From the NCBI RefSeq assembly GCF_900168055.1, contig NZ_FUYS01000001.1, positions 682,001-746,000 on the forward strand: 64,000 nucleotides of DNA, given 5' to 3'. The position numbers and the translations under genes are program-made. Shown one piece after another: positions 8,553 to 17,890 of the stretch. The notes below the pieces were generated by a model. That model was given only the letters and a program-made list of their open reading frames with translations. It did no database searches and had not been told where the DNA came from. This stretch comes from Parapedobacter luteus (GTDB lineage Bacteria > Bacteroidota > Bacteroidia > Sphingobacteriales > Sphingobacteriaceae). How positions within the stretch are numbered: the first letter of the stretch is position 1; the number at the start of each line of letters is the position of its first letter.

Positions 8553-9599
8553 TTAACGTTTTCGCTTATTTAGGATGAGCGCAATGAATACCGGTACGCC
8601 GATTAGCGAGGTGACGATGCCCACCGGTATGATAGCACCTGCTACGATGGCCTTGCTGGCCAGCGATGCCAGCGACATGATCAGCGCGCCGGAAAGGATG
8701 CTTGCTGGCAGCGAAAAGCGATGATCTTCGCCTATCAGGAGCTTGGCAATGTGCGGCCCAACCAAACCGATAAAGCCGATAGTACCAACGAACGCAACCG
8801 AACCGGCCGTCAGCAGGCTGATGCGCAGCAGGGACAGAAATCGGAGCCGCCGTACGGACACCCCGAAGCTCCGTGCGCTATCCTCACCGAGCCGCAGCGC
8901 GGTGAGTGGCCATGCAGCAGCTAAGGAGAAGGGCACAATGACCACGAATAGTAGGAAAAGCAAAGGAATATTGTCCCAATTTGCCTTTGTCAGGGAGCCG
9001 AGGCTCCAAAAGATAAATTGCTGTAGGGCTTCGGCACTGGCCATATACTGCATGATGCCTGTAAAGGCGTTGAACGTAAAGACCAAAGCGATACCAAACA
9101 GAACCAGTCCTTCCGGACCAGCTCCGCGCGTAGATGAAAGCGCCTGTAGAAGGAGCGTGGCGCCGAACGCAAACACGAAGGCATTGACAATGACCATCCA
9201 ATCGCCAGCCACGCCGGGAAGGCTTACGCCGATGATGATGGCCAGAGCTGCTCCAAAGGACGCAGCGGCCGATACGCCGAGCGTGAAGGGGCTCGCCATG
9301 GCATTGTTCATGATGGTCTGCATCTCACAGCCTGCCAGGGAGAGCGACGCGCCAACCAGTAAGGCCATGATGGAATACGGCATGCGGACCTCCCATACAA
9401 TGACTTTGCTGGACAGCTCGACGGCGCCAGGTGAAAAGATAGCTTGGAAGACCTCACTTACTGAAAGCATCGAAGGTCCCACGACCATATCAAAGAAGAA
9501 GGATAGCGCCGTGGCAAGGGCTAAAGCAACAAGTAAAATGATGCGTCGGGCGAATTGCTTGCGGTACCCTTGTTCGATGGCCGTGGTTGTCGTCGACAA
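8553..9599 (-). CDS. Iron-siderophore ABC transporter permease (FecCD family)
   Basis: A 348-residue inner-membrane protein with about ten hydrophobic segments, starting near residue 18 (IILLVALALATALSFFF). Family segments visible are MPYSIMALLVGASLSLAGCEMQT-like (R-P-R equivalent near 73) and, near the C-terminus, GTIGFIGLVGPHIAKLL and EDHRFSLPAS, typical of FecCD/BtuC. Only one permease gene is present, so the channel should be a homodimer. It lies 13 nt after the gene for the second binding protein and 12 nt before the ATPase gene, all leftward. Confidence 0.93.
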   Translation of the reverse strand: MSTTTTAIEQGYRKQFARRIILLVALALATALSFFFDMVVGPSMLSVSEVFQAIFSPGAVELSSKVIVWEVRMPYSIMALLVGASLSLAGCEMQTIMNNAMASPFTLGVSAAASFGAALAIIIGVSLPGVAGDWMVIVNAFVFAFGATLLLQALSSTRGAGPEGLVLFGIALVFTFNAFTGIMQYMASAEALQQFIFWSLGSLTKANWDNIPLLFLLFVVIVPFSLAAAWPLTALRLGEDSARSFGVSVRRLRFLSLLRISLLTAGSVAFVGTIGFIGLVGPHIAKLLIGEDHRFSLPASILSGALIMSLASLASKAIVAGAIIPVGIVTSLIGVPVFIALILNKRKR

Positions 9600-9612
9600 A
9601 TCTGCTCTCCTG

Positions 9613-10722
9613 TTATTGTTTCAATTCCGCAAAGTAAACACCTTTCAGTGGTACTGCCAAAAATCGCTCGTTTATTTCCTTCAATACGCCGTGTGGCTGT
9701 AGCTTGCCGAACAGTTCGGGATGCGTCCATTTCGCCAGCGCTTCCACAGCCGCAATGTTAAGCGGCGAATCGTAGAATAAGTGCCACATACCGTATACTT
9801 TCCCTTGCTTGATGGCGCTAAGGGGGCTCACGACAGGGCGTGCAGCGAGCTGTGCGAGGCTTTGCTGAGTTTGGTACGTGTATACATTCTGCCCGATGAC
9901 CAATCCGGCCTCACCGGGTATAGCAATGCCTGTGGCAATATATACGTCAGGCTGTTCACTGATCACGTATTCCATGTTGAGCGTGCCTACTTCGCCGGGA
10001 AGGATGGTGCCGATATTGTTGCCGCCGACAAATTCAATAAATTCGCCGAGGTTGCCTTTGCCCGGTGATCCCGGAGGCACATTGCCGCGAATCATTTCCA
10101 TGTATACCTTGGGCCTTTTGAGGTCGCTTTGCCTGGCCAGCGTGCCCTGAATGTGGTTCATCCGGCGCTTGTAAAAAGCTGTAAATTCAGCCGCCTTCTG
10201 CTCTTGGCCAAGCACTTTGCCCAACACTTCGATACTGGGAACCGTGTTTTTAAATGGATGGAGCCTGAAGTCAATGAAGATGATGGGAATGCCTGCTGCT
10301 TCCAGCTGGCGGATGATATCCGTGGATTTGGCATCCGGTCCGTGGGAACCGGCCCCGAAAATGGCCAAGTCGGGCTTCAAGGTGATGATTTGTTCCGTGG
10401 AGACAGTTTCCTTACCCGAGGTGCCAATCAGCGGAATCTTGTCCATCGCCGGAAAGCGTTTGCGGTATTCATCATACAGCAGGCCACCGGATTTGGCGAA
10501 ATCGCCCGTCCAGCCGGCGATGATGGACACAGGATCTTGCACCAAAAGGCTCAAGGTGATTAGCTGCCGTCCCTCACCAAGGATGATTCGTTTGGCCGGG
10601 GAAGGGATGGTTACTTCGCGTCCGACCACGTCTGTCACCGTGATGGGTTGGGCGCATAGTTGCGTGACGCAAAAGATGCCGAAAAAAAGGGCGATCAAGT
10701 TGGTTTTTATTTTTCTGCTCAT
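9613..10722 (-). CDS. Second periplasmic iron-complex binding protein (FepB/BtuF type)
   Basis: A 369-residue class III binding protein with signal peptide ending near VTQLCAQPIT. The fold is recognised from TVTDVVGREVTIPSPAKRII at the N-terminus, the LKPDLAIFGAG segment and the C-terminal QGKVYGMWHLFYDSPLN. It lacks the SHxxH and WYxSGG segments of the CeuE-like protein in the other arm, so it should bind a different ligand or a different form of it. It is directly upstream of the permease and ATPase genes and is the classical partner of that transporter. A 91-nt gap holding heptamer repeats separates it from the propeller genes upstream. Confidence 0.9.
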   Translation of the reverse strand: MSRKIKTNLIALFFGIFCVTQLCAQPITVTDVVGREVTIPSPAKRIILGEGRQLITLSLLVQDPVSIIAGWTGDFAKSGGLLYDEYRKRFPAMDKIPLIGTSGKETVSTEQIITLKPDLAIFGAGSHGPDAKSTDIIRQLEAAGIPIIFIDFRLHPFKNTVPSIEVLGKVLGQEQKAAEFTAFYKRRMNHIQGTLARQSDLKRPKVYMEMIRGNVPPGSPGKGNLGEFIEFVGGNNIGTILPGEVGTLNMEYVISEQPDVYIATGIAIPGEAGLVIGQNVYTYQTQQSLAQLAARPVVSPLSAIKQGKVYGMWHLFYDSPLNIAAVEALAKWTHPELFGKLQPHGVLKEINERFLAVPLKGVYFAELKQ

Positions 10723-10785
10723 GTTTTTTTATAAAATTAAAAAGTGGTCTGCGGGTTCGCTAATCGTAAACTTGTCATTCACTGC

Positions 10786-10813
10786 CGCTGATCACAGACC
10801 ACTGATCACTGAT
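10786..10813. repeat. Degenerate heptamer repeat, intergenic
   Basis: Four heptamers in phase: CGCTGAT, CACAGAC, CACTGAT, CACTGAT, ending at the stop codon of the downstream propeller gene. The preceding 28 bases also fall loosely into sevens. Two other gaps (27725-27759, 30027-30047) carry different repeats with the same period. Confidence 0.6.
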
Positions 10814-11845
10814 TTATGGCTTGATAAGGCTCACGGAGTCCGCATTTGGTGCAGGTACCGGTTCGGGTGCGTTTTCACCACGTTCGCGTACGGCTTCCTT
10901 GTTGGTGATGTATACGTCGCCCGTTTGGTGATTGATGGCCACCGTGTTGGGCAGGGCACCGATCTCAAACGTTTTAATGATCGCCAATGATGTGCCATCA
11001 ATTACATTGACTGTCCGCCCGTGGCGGTTGGCAACAAAGATACGATCGCGCTGTGGGTCGTAATTCACGCCCAGTGCGCCTGCGGCTGTCGGAATGGCTT
11101 TGATAAGTGCACCGGTCTCGGCATCCAGCACCGTGATGTTTTCCGACGTCTGGTTGGCCACGAAGAGGCGGTTGCCTTTGGCATCGTAGTGGACGTTCGT
11201 AGGACGTTCGCCATGGGCGGCGAATTTCTTCAGCACGTTGCCGGTGGCGCCGTCTACCACCACCACTTCGTTGTCGCCCATCGCGGTGGCATAAATGATA
11301 TTGTTTTGCTCATCAACGTAATGGCCGGTAATGGCATTTCCGAGGTCGCCATAAAATTTCAGGAATTTATTGGTTTTGGCATCGATGACCCAAAGGCCCT
11401 TGCCACGCACGCTGCTGGCGTAAACCAAACCGCGGCTCTCGTCCACACGGATTTCACGCGGAGCACGCCCGTCCGCATCAGCCTTGATAATGGTTTTTTT
11501 CCCGGTGGGGATATCGATGGCGACAACAAGTCCCGAACGGCTGTTGGTCGTGTAGAGCGTTTGCGTATTTTGGCTGATACCCAACCCCATCGGGGCGGAT
11601 TCAGGGGTGGATATGCTGTCCACTGCTTTTAATGTTGTCGGATCCAATTTATACACCATGCTGGTGCCGGCTGAAGAGATGAAGACGGCCCCGTCTTTCT
11701 GATTGACGACAGGTTGATAGATGTTGGCACCTATTTTTTCGGTCTTCACGAGCGTCTGGGCAGTGATTGGATTGATGGCGGCTGCCGTTAAGGCAACTGT
11801 TGTGATGGTTAATGCCGCCGCGCGGCGATTGGCTATTGCTTTCAT
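10814..11845 (-). CDS. Periplasmic YVTN-type beta-propeller protein B
   Basis: A 343-residue protein with signal peptide (cleavage near NPITAQTLVK) followed by about seven 40-residue YVTN repeats, for example KAIPTAAGALGVNYDPQRDR, VFISSAGTSMVYKLDPTTL and NTVAINHQTGDVYITNKEA. It has no lipobox, so it is predicted soluble in the periplasm. It is a paralogue of the protein encoded just upstream, with the same order of segments and the same C-terminal EPVPAPNADSVSLIKP-like tail. YVTN propellers serve as binding scaffolds or, in other families, enzymes; no catalytic motif is evident. Its position inside a siderophore operon suggests a binding or chaperone role, which is inference. Confidence 0.85.
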   Translation of the reverse strand: MKAIANRRAAALTITTVALTAAAINPITAQTLVKTEKIGANIYQPVVNQKDGAVFISSAGTSMVYKLDPTTLKAVDSISTPESAPMGLGISQNTQTLYTTNSRSGLVVAIDIPTGKKTIIKADADGRAPREIRVDESRGLVYASSVRGKGLWVIDAKTNKFLKFYGDLGNAITGHYVDEQNNIIYATAMGDNEVVVVDGATGNVLKKFAAHGERPTNVHYDAKGNRLFVANQTSENITVLDAETGALIKAIPTAAGALGVNYDPQRDRIFVANRHGRTVNVIDGTSLAIIKTFEIGALPNTVAINHQTGDVYITNKEAVRERGENAPEPVPAPNADSVSLIKP

Positions 11846-11885
11846 TTTTTTATTTTTAACTGATTAAACGGTTTTTTTACCCAAT

Positions 11886-12938
11886 TTACGGGGTGATTAA
11901 ACTTACCGTGTCACCATTGGGCAGGGGAGTCGGCGGTGTTTGTCCCTCACGTACGCGGGTGCCCACTTGTTTGTTGGTCACATAAACGGTACCGGTTTTG
12001 GGATGTACAGCTACCGTGTTGGATAAGCCTTCCGTGGGGATGGTTTTCATAACGGCGTAGCTACTGCCATCAACCACGGTAAGGGACTTGCCTTGGCGAT
12101 TGGCGGTATAAATGCGGTTTCGCGCTGCGTCGAAGCTGACACCGATGGGGTTTTCGCCGACGGTGATTTTTTGCAGCAGCTCGCCGGATGACGCATTTAA
12201 CACGGTAAGCACGCTGTTTTTTGAGTCGGTCACAAAAAGCCTGTCGCCTTTTTTATCCAATGCGATGTTGATAGGGCTTTCCGAGCCTGAGGGAAATGAC
12301 CTTATCTTTTCGCGGGTTTTGGTATGGTATACCAGCACTTCGTTATCACCCATGGCGGTTACATACAACAATCCTTTGTCGCTATCGACAGCCAGTCCTG
12401 TCGCCGTTTTTCCGGCGCCGTCCAGTGAATACGCATATTGGTTGGTTTTTCCATCAATGACCCAGACGGTACTCGGATCGCCTACGTCAGAGACATAAAT
12501 CTTGTTGGCTTTTTCGTCCACCGCCACCTCGCGCGTATGGCTGCGTTCGGCGCCGTTGGTGATGGTGGCTACTATCTTGCCTGTTTTCAGGTCGATAGCA
12601 TGCACTGAATTTGACCGGGTATTGGTGGTGTAGAGTGTACGGGTCTTTTGGTTGATGCCGAGCCCGAAACCAGGTACCTCGCCAAGCGCGATGCTGTCGG
12701 TCACCGCCAACGTCTGGGGGTCAAGCTTGTAGACGCATGCGCCAGGTTTGCCCTGTTGGCCCACGGAGGCCACGTAAACTGCGCCATCACGGTGATCGAC
12801 GGCTATTTCATACAGCCCCGCACCTACCTTCGCCGATTTGGAGAGGGTCTGGGCATTTGACATTGCGGTAACTGAAGCCATAGCAAGGGCCAGTGTGCCA
12901 ACGCGGAAATACGAACGGCGGAAATTAATAGTAAACAT
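11886..12938 (-). CDS. Periplasmic YVTN-type beta-propeller protein A
   Basis: A 350-residue secreted propeller with signal peptide (cleavage near TAMSNAQTLSK) and about seven repeats, including YEIAVDHRDGAVYVASVG, ATGLAVDSDKGLLYVTAMGD, GVSFDAARNRIYTANRQG and NTVAVHPKTGTVYVTNKQ. The repeat ATAMGDNEVVVVDGATG in protein B matches VTAMGDNEVLVYHTKTR here, showing tandem duplication. The genes are 40 nt apart and share an operon with the esterase (30 nt upstream). The tail TPLPNGDTVSLITP is shared too. No transmembrane segment beyond the signal peptide. Function unknown. Confidence 0.85.
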   Translation of the reverse strand: MFTINFRRSYFRVGTLALAMASVTAMSNAQTLSKSAKVGAGLYEIAVDHRDGAVYVASVGQQGKPGACVYKLDPQTLAVTDSIALGEVPGFGLGINQKTRTLYTTNTRSNSVHAIDLKTGKIVATITNGAERSHTREVAVDEKANKIYVSDVGDPSTVWVIDGKTNQYAYSLDGAGKTATGLAVDSDKGLLYVTAMGDNEVLVYHTKTREKIRSFPSGSESPINIALDKKGDRLFVTDSKNSVLTVLNASSGELLQKITVGENPIGVSFDAARNRIYTANRQGKSLTVVDGSSYAVMKTIPTEGLSNTVAVHPKTGTVYVTNKQVGTRVREGQTPPTPLPNGDTVSLITP

Positions 12939-12968
12939 GTGAATTGAAATTATGGTTAAACATCCTGA

Positions 12969-14165
12969 TTATTGAACATGCTTTCGGGTACCCGTTATGA
13001 ACCAGTCATAGAACGCGGGGAAGGCCTCGCGCCAATACAGTGCGCCATGCCTACCATCTTCGCGTACCGACAGCTTGAGTTGGGGGGCTGCCGCTTTTTT
13101 CAGCAGTCCCATCGCTCGTTGCACATCATCATGCATGTGCACGAAGGTGCTGTCGGGCTTGAGGCGGTTTTCGCTCATGCCGGCATAAAAGTAGTACCGT
13201 TGTGTATGGATGTTTTGTATGTTTGTTAGCGTAGTTAATTCCTGTTCGATATTGCCGTGGTCCAACCAGATGGATGGCGAAAATACACCAAGCGTGCCGA
13301 ATACATCAGGGTAAGCCAACCCTCCGTACAGCGTGATCAATCCGCCCAAAGAACTGCCGGCCAAGCCGGTATGCGCTTTGCTGGGCAAGGTGCGGTAATG
13401 GCTGTCAATGTAGGGTTTCAAGGTCTCCACGATAAATTGGAGGTACCGGGGGCCTTCCACTTCGGGGTATTCCTCGTTGGGCCGGAAGTAAAACTCAGGT
13501 ACGCGGTCTTTGTAATCCGTTTGGTGATTGATGGCTACGACAATGCATTTTTCCGCTGCCGTGTCGATGACTTCATCGACGCCCCATTCAATGGGGCCGA
13601 TGCGGCCTCGGGAAGTAGCTTCATCGAAGAGGTGCTGCCCGTCATGCATGTACAGCACGGGATACCGCTTACCGGAGGTTGCATAATCTTCCGGAAGATA
13701 GATCCAGATTTTGCGATGCCGATCCAACTGGGGGATATACCATGCGGAGTCCAGCAGGTGTACATTGGGGGACGCCGTGGAGGGCGGGAAATCATCGCGC
13801 CACCCTTCGATTTGGCAGACGATGGTCGTATCGCGGTCAAGCATCGCAAGCCGGGGGCCTTCCAGGCGGCCTTCAGCAGTGCATTCCGAAGTATGCCAAT
13901 CGCCGCGAGTGAACTTAAATTCCAGGCGGTCACTGGGTACATCTTCGAGCAGCACACGGATGCCATAGGAACCATCGGTGTGCCGTTGCAATACCATGCT
14001 TTCCTCGGCAGGGTTCCAGCGGTTGAAATTGCCAGTGATGTAGATCGGCTCGCCAGCATGGGTATGGGGGATGTCCGTCACTCGCACAGTGAGCAGTTGC
14101 TGGGCAGCGCTATCGTAAGGCGTGCCCAGCAAAAACAACGCGTATAGCCATGCCTTAAGCCGCAT
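12969..14165 (-). CDS. Periplasmic Fes/Cee/IroE-like siderophore esterase (esterase D family)
   Basis: A 398-residue exported alpha/beta hydrolase. A signal peptide (to about DSAAQQ) is followed by an Ig-like/CBM48-type domain (about 24-118, EPIYITGNFNRWNP) and the catalytic domain (about 130-395). The nucleophile Ser is in GSSLGG, and the C-terminal DGRHGALYW supplies the likely catalytic His. The family includes Fes, IroE and Campylobacter Cee, which open the trilactone of enterobactin-like siderophores, but also acetyl-xylan and feruloyl esterases. The signal peptide and the siderophore operon favour a Cee-like periplasmic role. Its ATG overlaps the previous stop by one base (TAATG). Confidence 0.85.
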   Translation of the reverse strand: MRLKAWLYALFLLGTPYDSAAQQLLTVRVTDIPHTHAGEPIYITGNFNRWNPAEESMVLQRHTDGSYGIRVLLEDVPSDRLEFKFTRGDWHTSECTAEGRLEGPRLAMLDRDTTIVCQIEGWRDDFPPSTASPNVHLLDSAWYIPQLDRHRKIWIYLPEDYATSGKRYPVLYMHDGQHLFDEATSRGRIGPIEWGVDEVIDTAAEKCIVVAINHQTDYKDRVPEFYFRPNEEYPEVEGPRYLQFIVETLKPYIDSHYRTLPSKAHTGLAGSSLGGLITLYGGLAYPDVFGTLGVFSPSIWLDHGNIEQELTTLTNIQNIHTQRYYFYAGMSENRLKPDSTFVHMHDDVQRAMGLLKKAAAPQLKLSVREDGRHGALYWREAFPAFYDWFITGTRKHVQ

Positions 14166-15451
14166 TACTGCACTTCGATTTTGTGGAAGCCCGATACCGC
14201 TCCGCCAACGTTCACATTGAATAACAATTCGGCTGAATGGCTTGCGGGGTCATATTCATAGTAACCGTTTTCGCCGCTGACGGTCGAACCGCGCAACAGG
14301 ATTTTTCCGTCTACTTCGACAGCCGCCATGGCCGCACCCGGATTGGTGCCTACAGGTACCCCGGTGATTTCGGTGAACGCTTTGCTGGCTACATCAACCG
14401 CATAAAATTTCCAGATATTTGCTGAATTGATGTTGCCATTGGGACCGCCGGTTAACGGGCCTGTATTGACGGTGAGGATGAGCTCGCCGCCTTTCGCAAA
14501 CACGCCGACAAATTTGCCATTGTATGCATCGGTAAAATCACCCGCGAAATCGAGTTCCCATGAAGGGTCGATATCGGTTTCGTTCGCCTTAATGCGCACA
14601 ATTTTCGACTGGCCGCCAATAGCACTTCTGCCCTGGCAAACGATGTAGAGATCGCCATTGGTATCGAAGTCATACATGTGGTTTTCATTGATATAGGCGA
14701 TACTCCCTGTATTCTTGATAGCAATGGTCTTTTCATGTGTCTCGGTACCTAAGTCTATCACGGCAATGTATACATCTGGATAGAAGTCGTCGAAAAAGCC
14801 AATCTGGCCCTGGCTGGTGGTATTCTTGGCATAGGTAAGGTTTGCAAAGAGTTTGTTTCCTTTGATAGCGAGAAATTTCTGGCCAATAGCACGGAAATTG
14901 ATCCCTGTTCCGTCCTCGCCGCGTTCATTGATTGCGTCAGCGAAGTCGAGCGATCCGATATTGCTCATTGTACTGGGATTGAATTTCTGGATTTTGGTAG
15001 GTTCTGCAGCATCCCAATAGTAACCCAGGTTGTCATCCTTGATGACGAAATTGCCCGTTCCAAAGTATTTGTCGGCTTCTGTTGGGTTTTTGGAGGCGAT
15101 AAATTGTCCGGCGGTGACCGTTCCGTCGGCGGCGACGTTAATCTTTTCGATGCCCGTGGCGTAATCCGAAGTGCGGAACATTTTGTAGATGTTGTTGCCA
15201 TGCGTCCGCCAGCCGCCCATTCCTTGCCCTTCGAGCGAACCGGCCCCTGAATTGGAAACGGTACCGGTAGGCAATTCATCGAAGGCGCTGATAAAACCGG
15301 CCTTGTTGCCGGAAACCCGGTCACTTAACGTAATCAAGACGTATTTGTCTGTCGTCAATTGGCTTGGAGTCGGGTCATCACTGCTACACGCGCTTGCTAG
15401 CGTACCACCTGCGAGTAGCATGAGAAGCGTGTACTGATTGAATTTTTTCAT
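14165..15451 (-). CDS. DUF4374-like lipoprotein (leftward arm)
   Basis: A 428-residue lipoprotein: lipobox GGTLASAC-SSD (Cys22), an SSDDPTPS linker and a repetitive beta-propeller-like body (YVLITLSDRVSG, HMYDFDTNGDLYIVCQG, GKILLRGSTVSGENGYYEYDP). It is the positional counterpart of the lipoprotein encoded at 5525: same length, same place directly after a TonB receptor (4-nt gap), but clearly diverged. DUF4374 membership is less certain than for the first copy. It is coupled to the esterase gene through TAATG. Expected to sit at the outer membrane and to hand siderophore to its receptor; inferred. Confidence 0.8.
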   Translation of the reverse strand: MKKFNQYTLLMLLAGGTLASACSSDDPTPSQLTTDKYVLITLSDRVSGNKAGFISAFDELPTGTVSNSGAGSLEGQGMGGWRTHGNNIYKMFRTSDYATGIEKINVAADGTVTAGQFIASKNPTEADKYFGTGNFVIKDDNLGYYWDAAEPTKIQKFNPSTMSNIGSLDFADAINERGEDGTGINFRAIGQKFLAIKGNKLFANLTYAKNTTSQGQIGFFDDFYPDVYIAVIDLGTETHEKTIAIKNTGSIAYINENHMYDFDTNGDLYIVCQGRSAIGGQSKIVRIKANETDIDPSWELDFAGDFTDAYNGKFVGVFAKGGELILTVNTGPLTGGPNGNINSANIWKFYAVDVASKAFTEITGVPVGTNPGAAMAAVEVDGKILLRGSTVSGENGYYEYDPASHSAELLFNVNVGGAVSGFHKIEVQ

Positions 15452-15455
15452 TTGA

Positions 15456-17867
15456 TTATGATTTTTTCGTTAAATGGTAATTGATTTTTACATGAAAGCT
15501 CCGGCCTGGCCGTTGGATTTTATAATAGTCGTAGAGTTTGGCATCAGCCAGGTTTTTAATCTCAACGCCTACCGATATCGGTTGGGCAGGCAGAAAATAA
15601 GTGAAACCGGCGTTAAGGAGGTGCTGGTTGGGCACCACGTTAGTGACCGGTACACCGGCCTTCCCGAACAATCCGAGGAATCCGCCTGGTTCTTGGTCGC
15701 GAGGGATGTGGTTGAGATAGAATTCGCGGATAAAATTCCAATGTATGTACGGTTTCAACCGGTCGTCTTGCCAAATGAGCGAAGGGAAAGTGCCTGCAAG
15801 TCCGACATTCGAAAAGAAGTACGGTGTATTGCGCAGGCGCGTACCTTCAATCCATTTGTGCGTGCCTTCGCCAACATCCACCATCCGGTTGTCCTGCCAG
15901 GTCGCATTGCCATTTAATCGCAGGTACTGGCCGATGCGGTAAGAAATGTCGATGTCAAAGCCATACCCGCGGATACTATCAAGATTCTGGTATTGCGCAA
16001 AGGGCGGTTGAACCGGAATCAATAAGATCATGCCGCTTGTTTTACGATAAAAGCCGGTTACCTCCAGGGCAAGCGTAGGCGTTTGGTAGCGATAGCCGAG
16101 GTTTGCGTTGAAGCTTCGTTCCGGCTCCAAATCGAAATTTGGAGCACGGGTATCGTTATCGCCGAACAGTTCGTTTTCGCGCGGGAGCCGGTTGGTCAAC
16201 TCAAATGAAGCCCTGAGCAGGTGGCGGTCGCCCATGGTGTATTTCATCGCATTGCCGATGCCCCAATTGCTGTTGGCTGATGAGGTGTAATGGTCAAGGT
16301 CGGTTGCATTGGCCATGAATCCGTTGATGCCCCGCGTGCGGAAATGGAAAAATTTGCCAACCAGCTGATTGGTTAAGCGGCCATCAAGCCACTTCGATTC
16401 CCAGGTAATTCCCGCAATGGTTTTCGCATAAATTGCCGCTCGGGAGAGAATGTCGATGTCTGTACCGTTAAAACGCATTCCGTAGGGGTCTTCGCCGACG
16501 CGTCTGTTGTGGTTGAACACGACATTGGCTTCGAGTCTATGCGTTTCGCTTATGTCGTACGCTGCGTTCGTACGGCTGATGATGTTATCGAAGTCGATAT
16601 CGGACAGTGAGCGCCTCGGGCTTTCCCCGATTCCGCCGTGAGGTGTAAAGTTTCCAAACCAGTCAAAGGTACCTCCCACGGTATCAACACGTGAACGGTT
16701 AAGGATGCTATACGAAACGAATTGGTCCAGCGCCAGCTTGCCGCCAATATTTTTTTTATAGCGCAGACTGGGTACCCAGCCTTGGTTGTAAACCATTAAT
16801 GCACCATACGGATTGGTCATCAGGGCCGGGTGCTGCGATTCACGATCAATATCATAGCGAGCTAAGGAAATTTTCAGTTCATCCGCCCAGGCCCGATTGC
16901 TGATCCCCGCGTATGCCTCCAGAAAATAGTGCCGGTAGCCATTATGGAATAACGATACCGTGGCAGGGGTGGGGTTCGCGCTTTCGTTGATCACTTCAAC
17001 ATCTGCCTTGTAATTGTTGTCCGAATAATTATAAAACCCGTCAACGCCCACGAACCAGCGGTTTGATGCATTGCTGTGGTAGGCAGCGATGTTGGCAATA
17101 TGCGTGTTAAATGATGCCGCTTCATAAGAGATGTCCAGCATCGTGCCAACATGCCTTCGTGTCACGAGGTTTACCGCACCGCCCAATGCGTCTCCTCCAA
17201 GCGAAACGGGTACGACCCCTTTGTATACTTCTGCACGTTCCAGCAAATTAATTGGGACATTGTTTATACCATATCCGCCGCCCAGGTATTCAAGCGGTAT
17301 GCCATCGCGGAAATATTGAACCGAGTTGCCTTGGAACCCATTGATGGAGACATCTACGATATTGCCCAATCCGCCGCTTTGCCTGATTCGTATGCCCGGT
17401 GATCGGTTCATGAGCTCCGCTAACGTGGTGGGTTGTTCGGCAATAGCCCGGGTATCGACCACGACGGCCCGGATGGCCTGTTCGCGTGCCTGCTGCGTTT
17501 CCGTTTTTCCGGTGACGGTCACATCCTCAAGCATGGTCGATTGAGCAACCAACCGGACGGCAATATCCGTCTTCTGGCGTTCCAACGTGATAGCTTGGGT
17601 GTATTCGAGGTAGCCCACATGTGTTACCCTCAAGGTGTAGCTGCCAGAAGTTAAGCCGCTGAAAGAAAACGTTCCCGATTGGTTGGTGATCTGCGGTGCG
17701 ACCTCTTCGCCGATGTGTACTGACGCTCCGGCCAACGCTTGTCCGCCTTCGTCTTGTACAGTGCCTGTAAATTGCAAGGTTTGCCCGTACGTCGTGCCGA
17801 ACGTGAGCATAACCATTACGATGACATATTTTCTAAAAGTTACAAGTAAGTGAAATCCTCTTCCCAC
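15456..17867 (-). CDS. TonB-dependent siderophore receptor (leftward arm)
   Basis: An 803-residue outer-membrane receptor. A signal peptide (to about TTYGQ) precedes a carboxypeptidase-regulatory-like domain (about 31-115, TGTVQDEGGQALAGASVHI), the plug (about 120-245, LAELMNRSPGIRIRQSGG and VYKGVVPVSLGGDALGG) and the barrel. No STN domain. The start used is GTG 17867; ATG 17816 would also leave a signal peptide. It resembles the receptor at 3082 along its whole length, so the two arms look like diverged duplicates. A Fur-like box lies 24-42 bases upstream of the start, and the preceding anti-sigma operon ends in its own terminator, so this operon has a separate promoter. Confidence 0.92.
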   Translation of the reverse strand: MGRGFHLLVTFRKYVIVMVMLTFGTTYGQTLQFTGTVQDEGGQALAGASVHIGEEVAPQITNQSGTFSFSGLTSGSYTLRVTHVGYLEYTQAITLERQKTDIAVRLVAQSTMLEDVTVTGKTETQQAREQAIRAVVVDTRAIAEQPTTLAELMNRSPGIRIRQSGGLGNIVDVSINGFQGNSVQYFRDGIPLEYLGGGYGINNVPINLLERAEVYKGVVPVSLGGDALGGAVNLVTRRHVGTMLDISYEAASFNTHIANIAAYHSNASNRWFVGVDGFYNYSDNNYKADVEVINESANPTPATVSLFHNGYRHYFLEAYAGISNRAWADELKISLARYDIDRESQHPALMTNPYGALMVYNQGWVPSLRYKKNIGGKLALDQFVSYSILNRSRVDTVGGTFDWFGNFTPHGGIGESPRRSLSDIDFDNIISRTNAAYDISETHRLEANVVFNHNRRVGEDPYGMRFNGTDIDILSRAAIYAKTIAGITWESKWLDGRLTNQLVGKFFHFRTRGINGFMANATDLDHYTSSANSNWGIGNAMKYTMGDRHLLRASFELTNRLPRENELFGDNDTRAPNFDLEPERSFNANLGYRYQTPTLALEVTGFYRKTSGMILLIPVQPPFAQYQNLDSIRGYGFDIDISYRIGQYLRLNGNATWQDNRMVDVGEGTHKWIEGTRLRNTPYFFSNVGLAGTFPSLIWQDDRLKPYIHWNFIREFYLNHIPRDQEPGGFLGLFGKAGVPVTNVVPNQHLLNAGFTYFLPAQPISVGVEIKNLADAKLYDYYKIQRPGRSFHVKINYHLTKKS

Positions 17868-17890
17868 AGCGACGCGTTAAAATGCCGCTA

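Noticed and set aside
8743-9702. 319-codon open frame opposite the permease gene
   Set aside because: Low-complexity Arg/Ser/Thr/Ala shadow typical of the strand opposite a membrane-protein gene.
13257-14147. 296-codon open frame opposite the esterase gene
   Set aside because: The esterase frame has clear catalytic motifs; the opposite frame has none.
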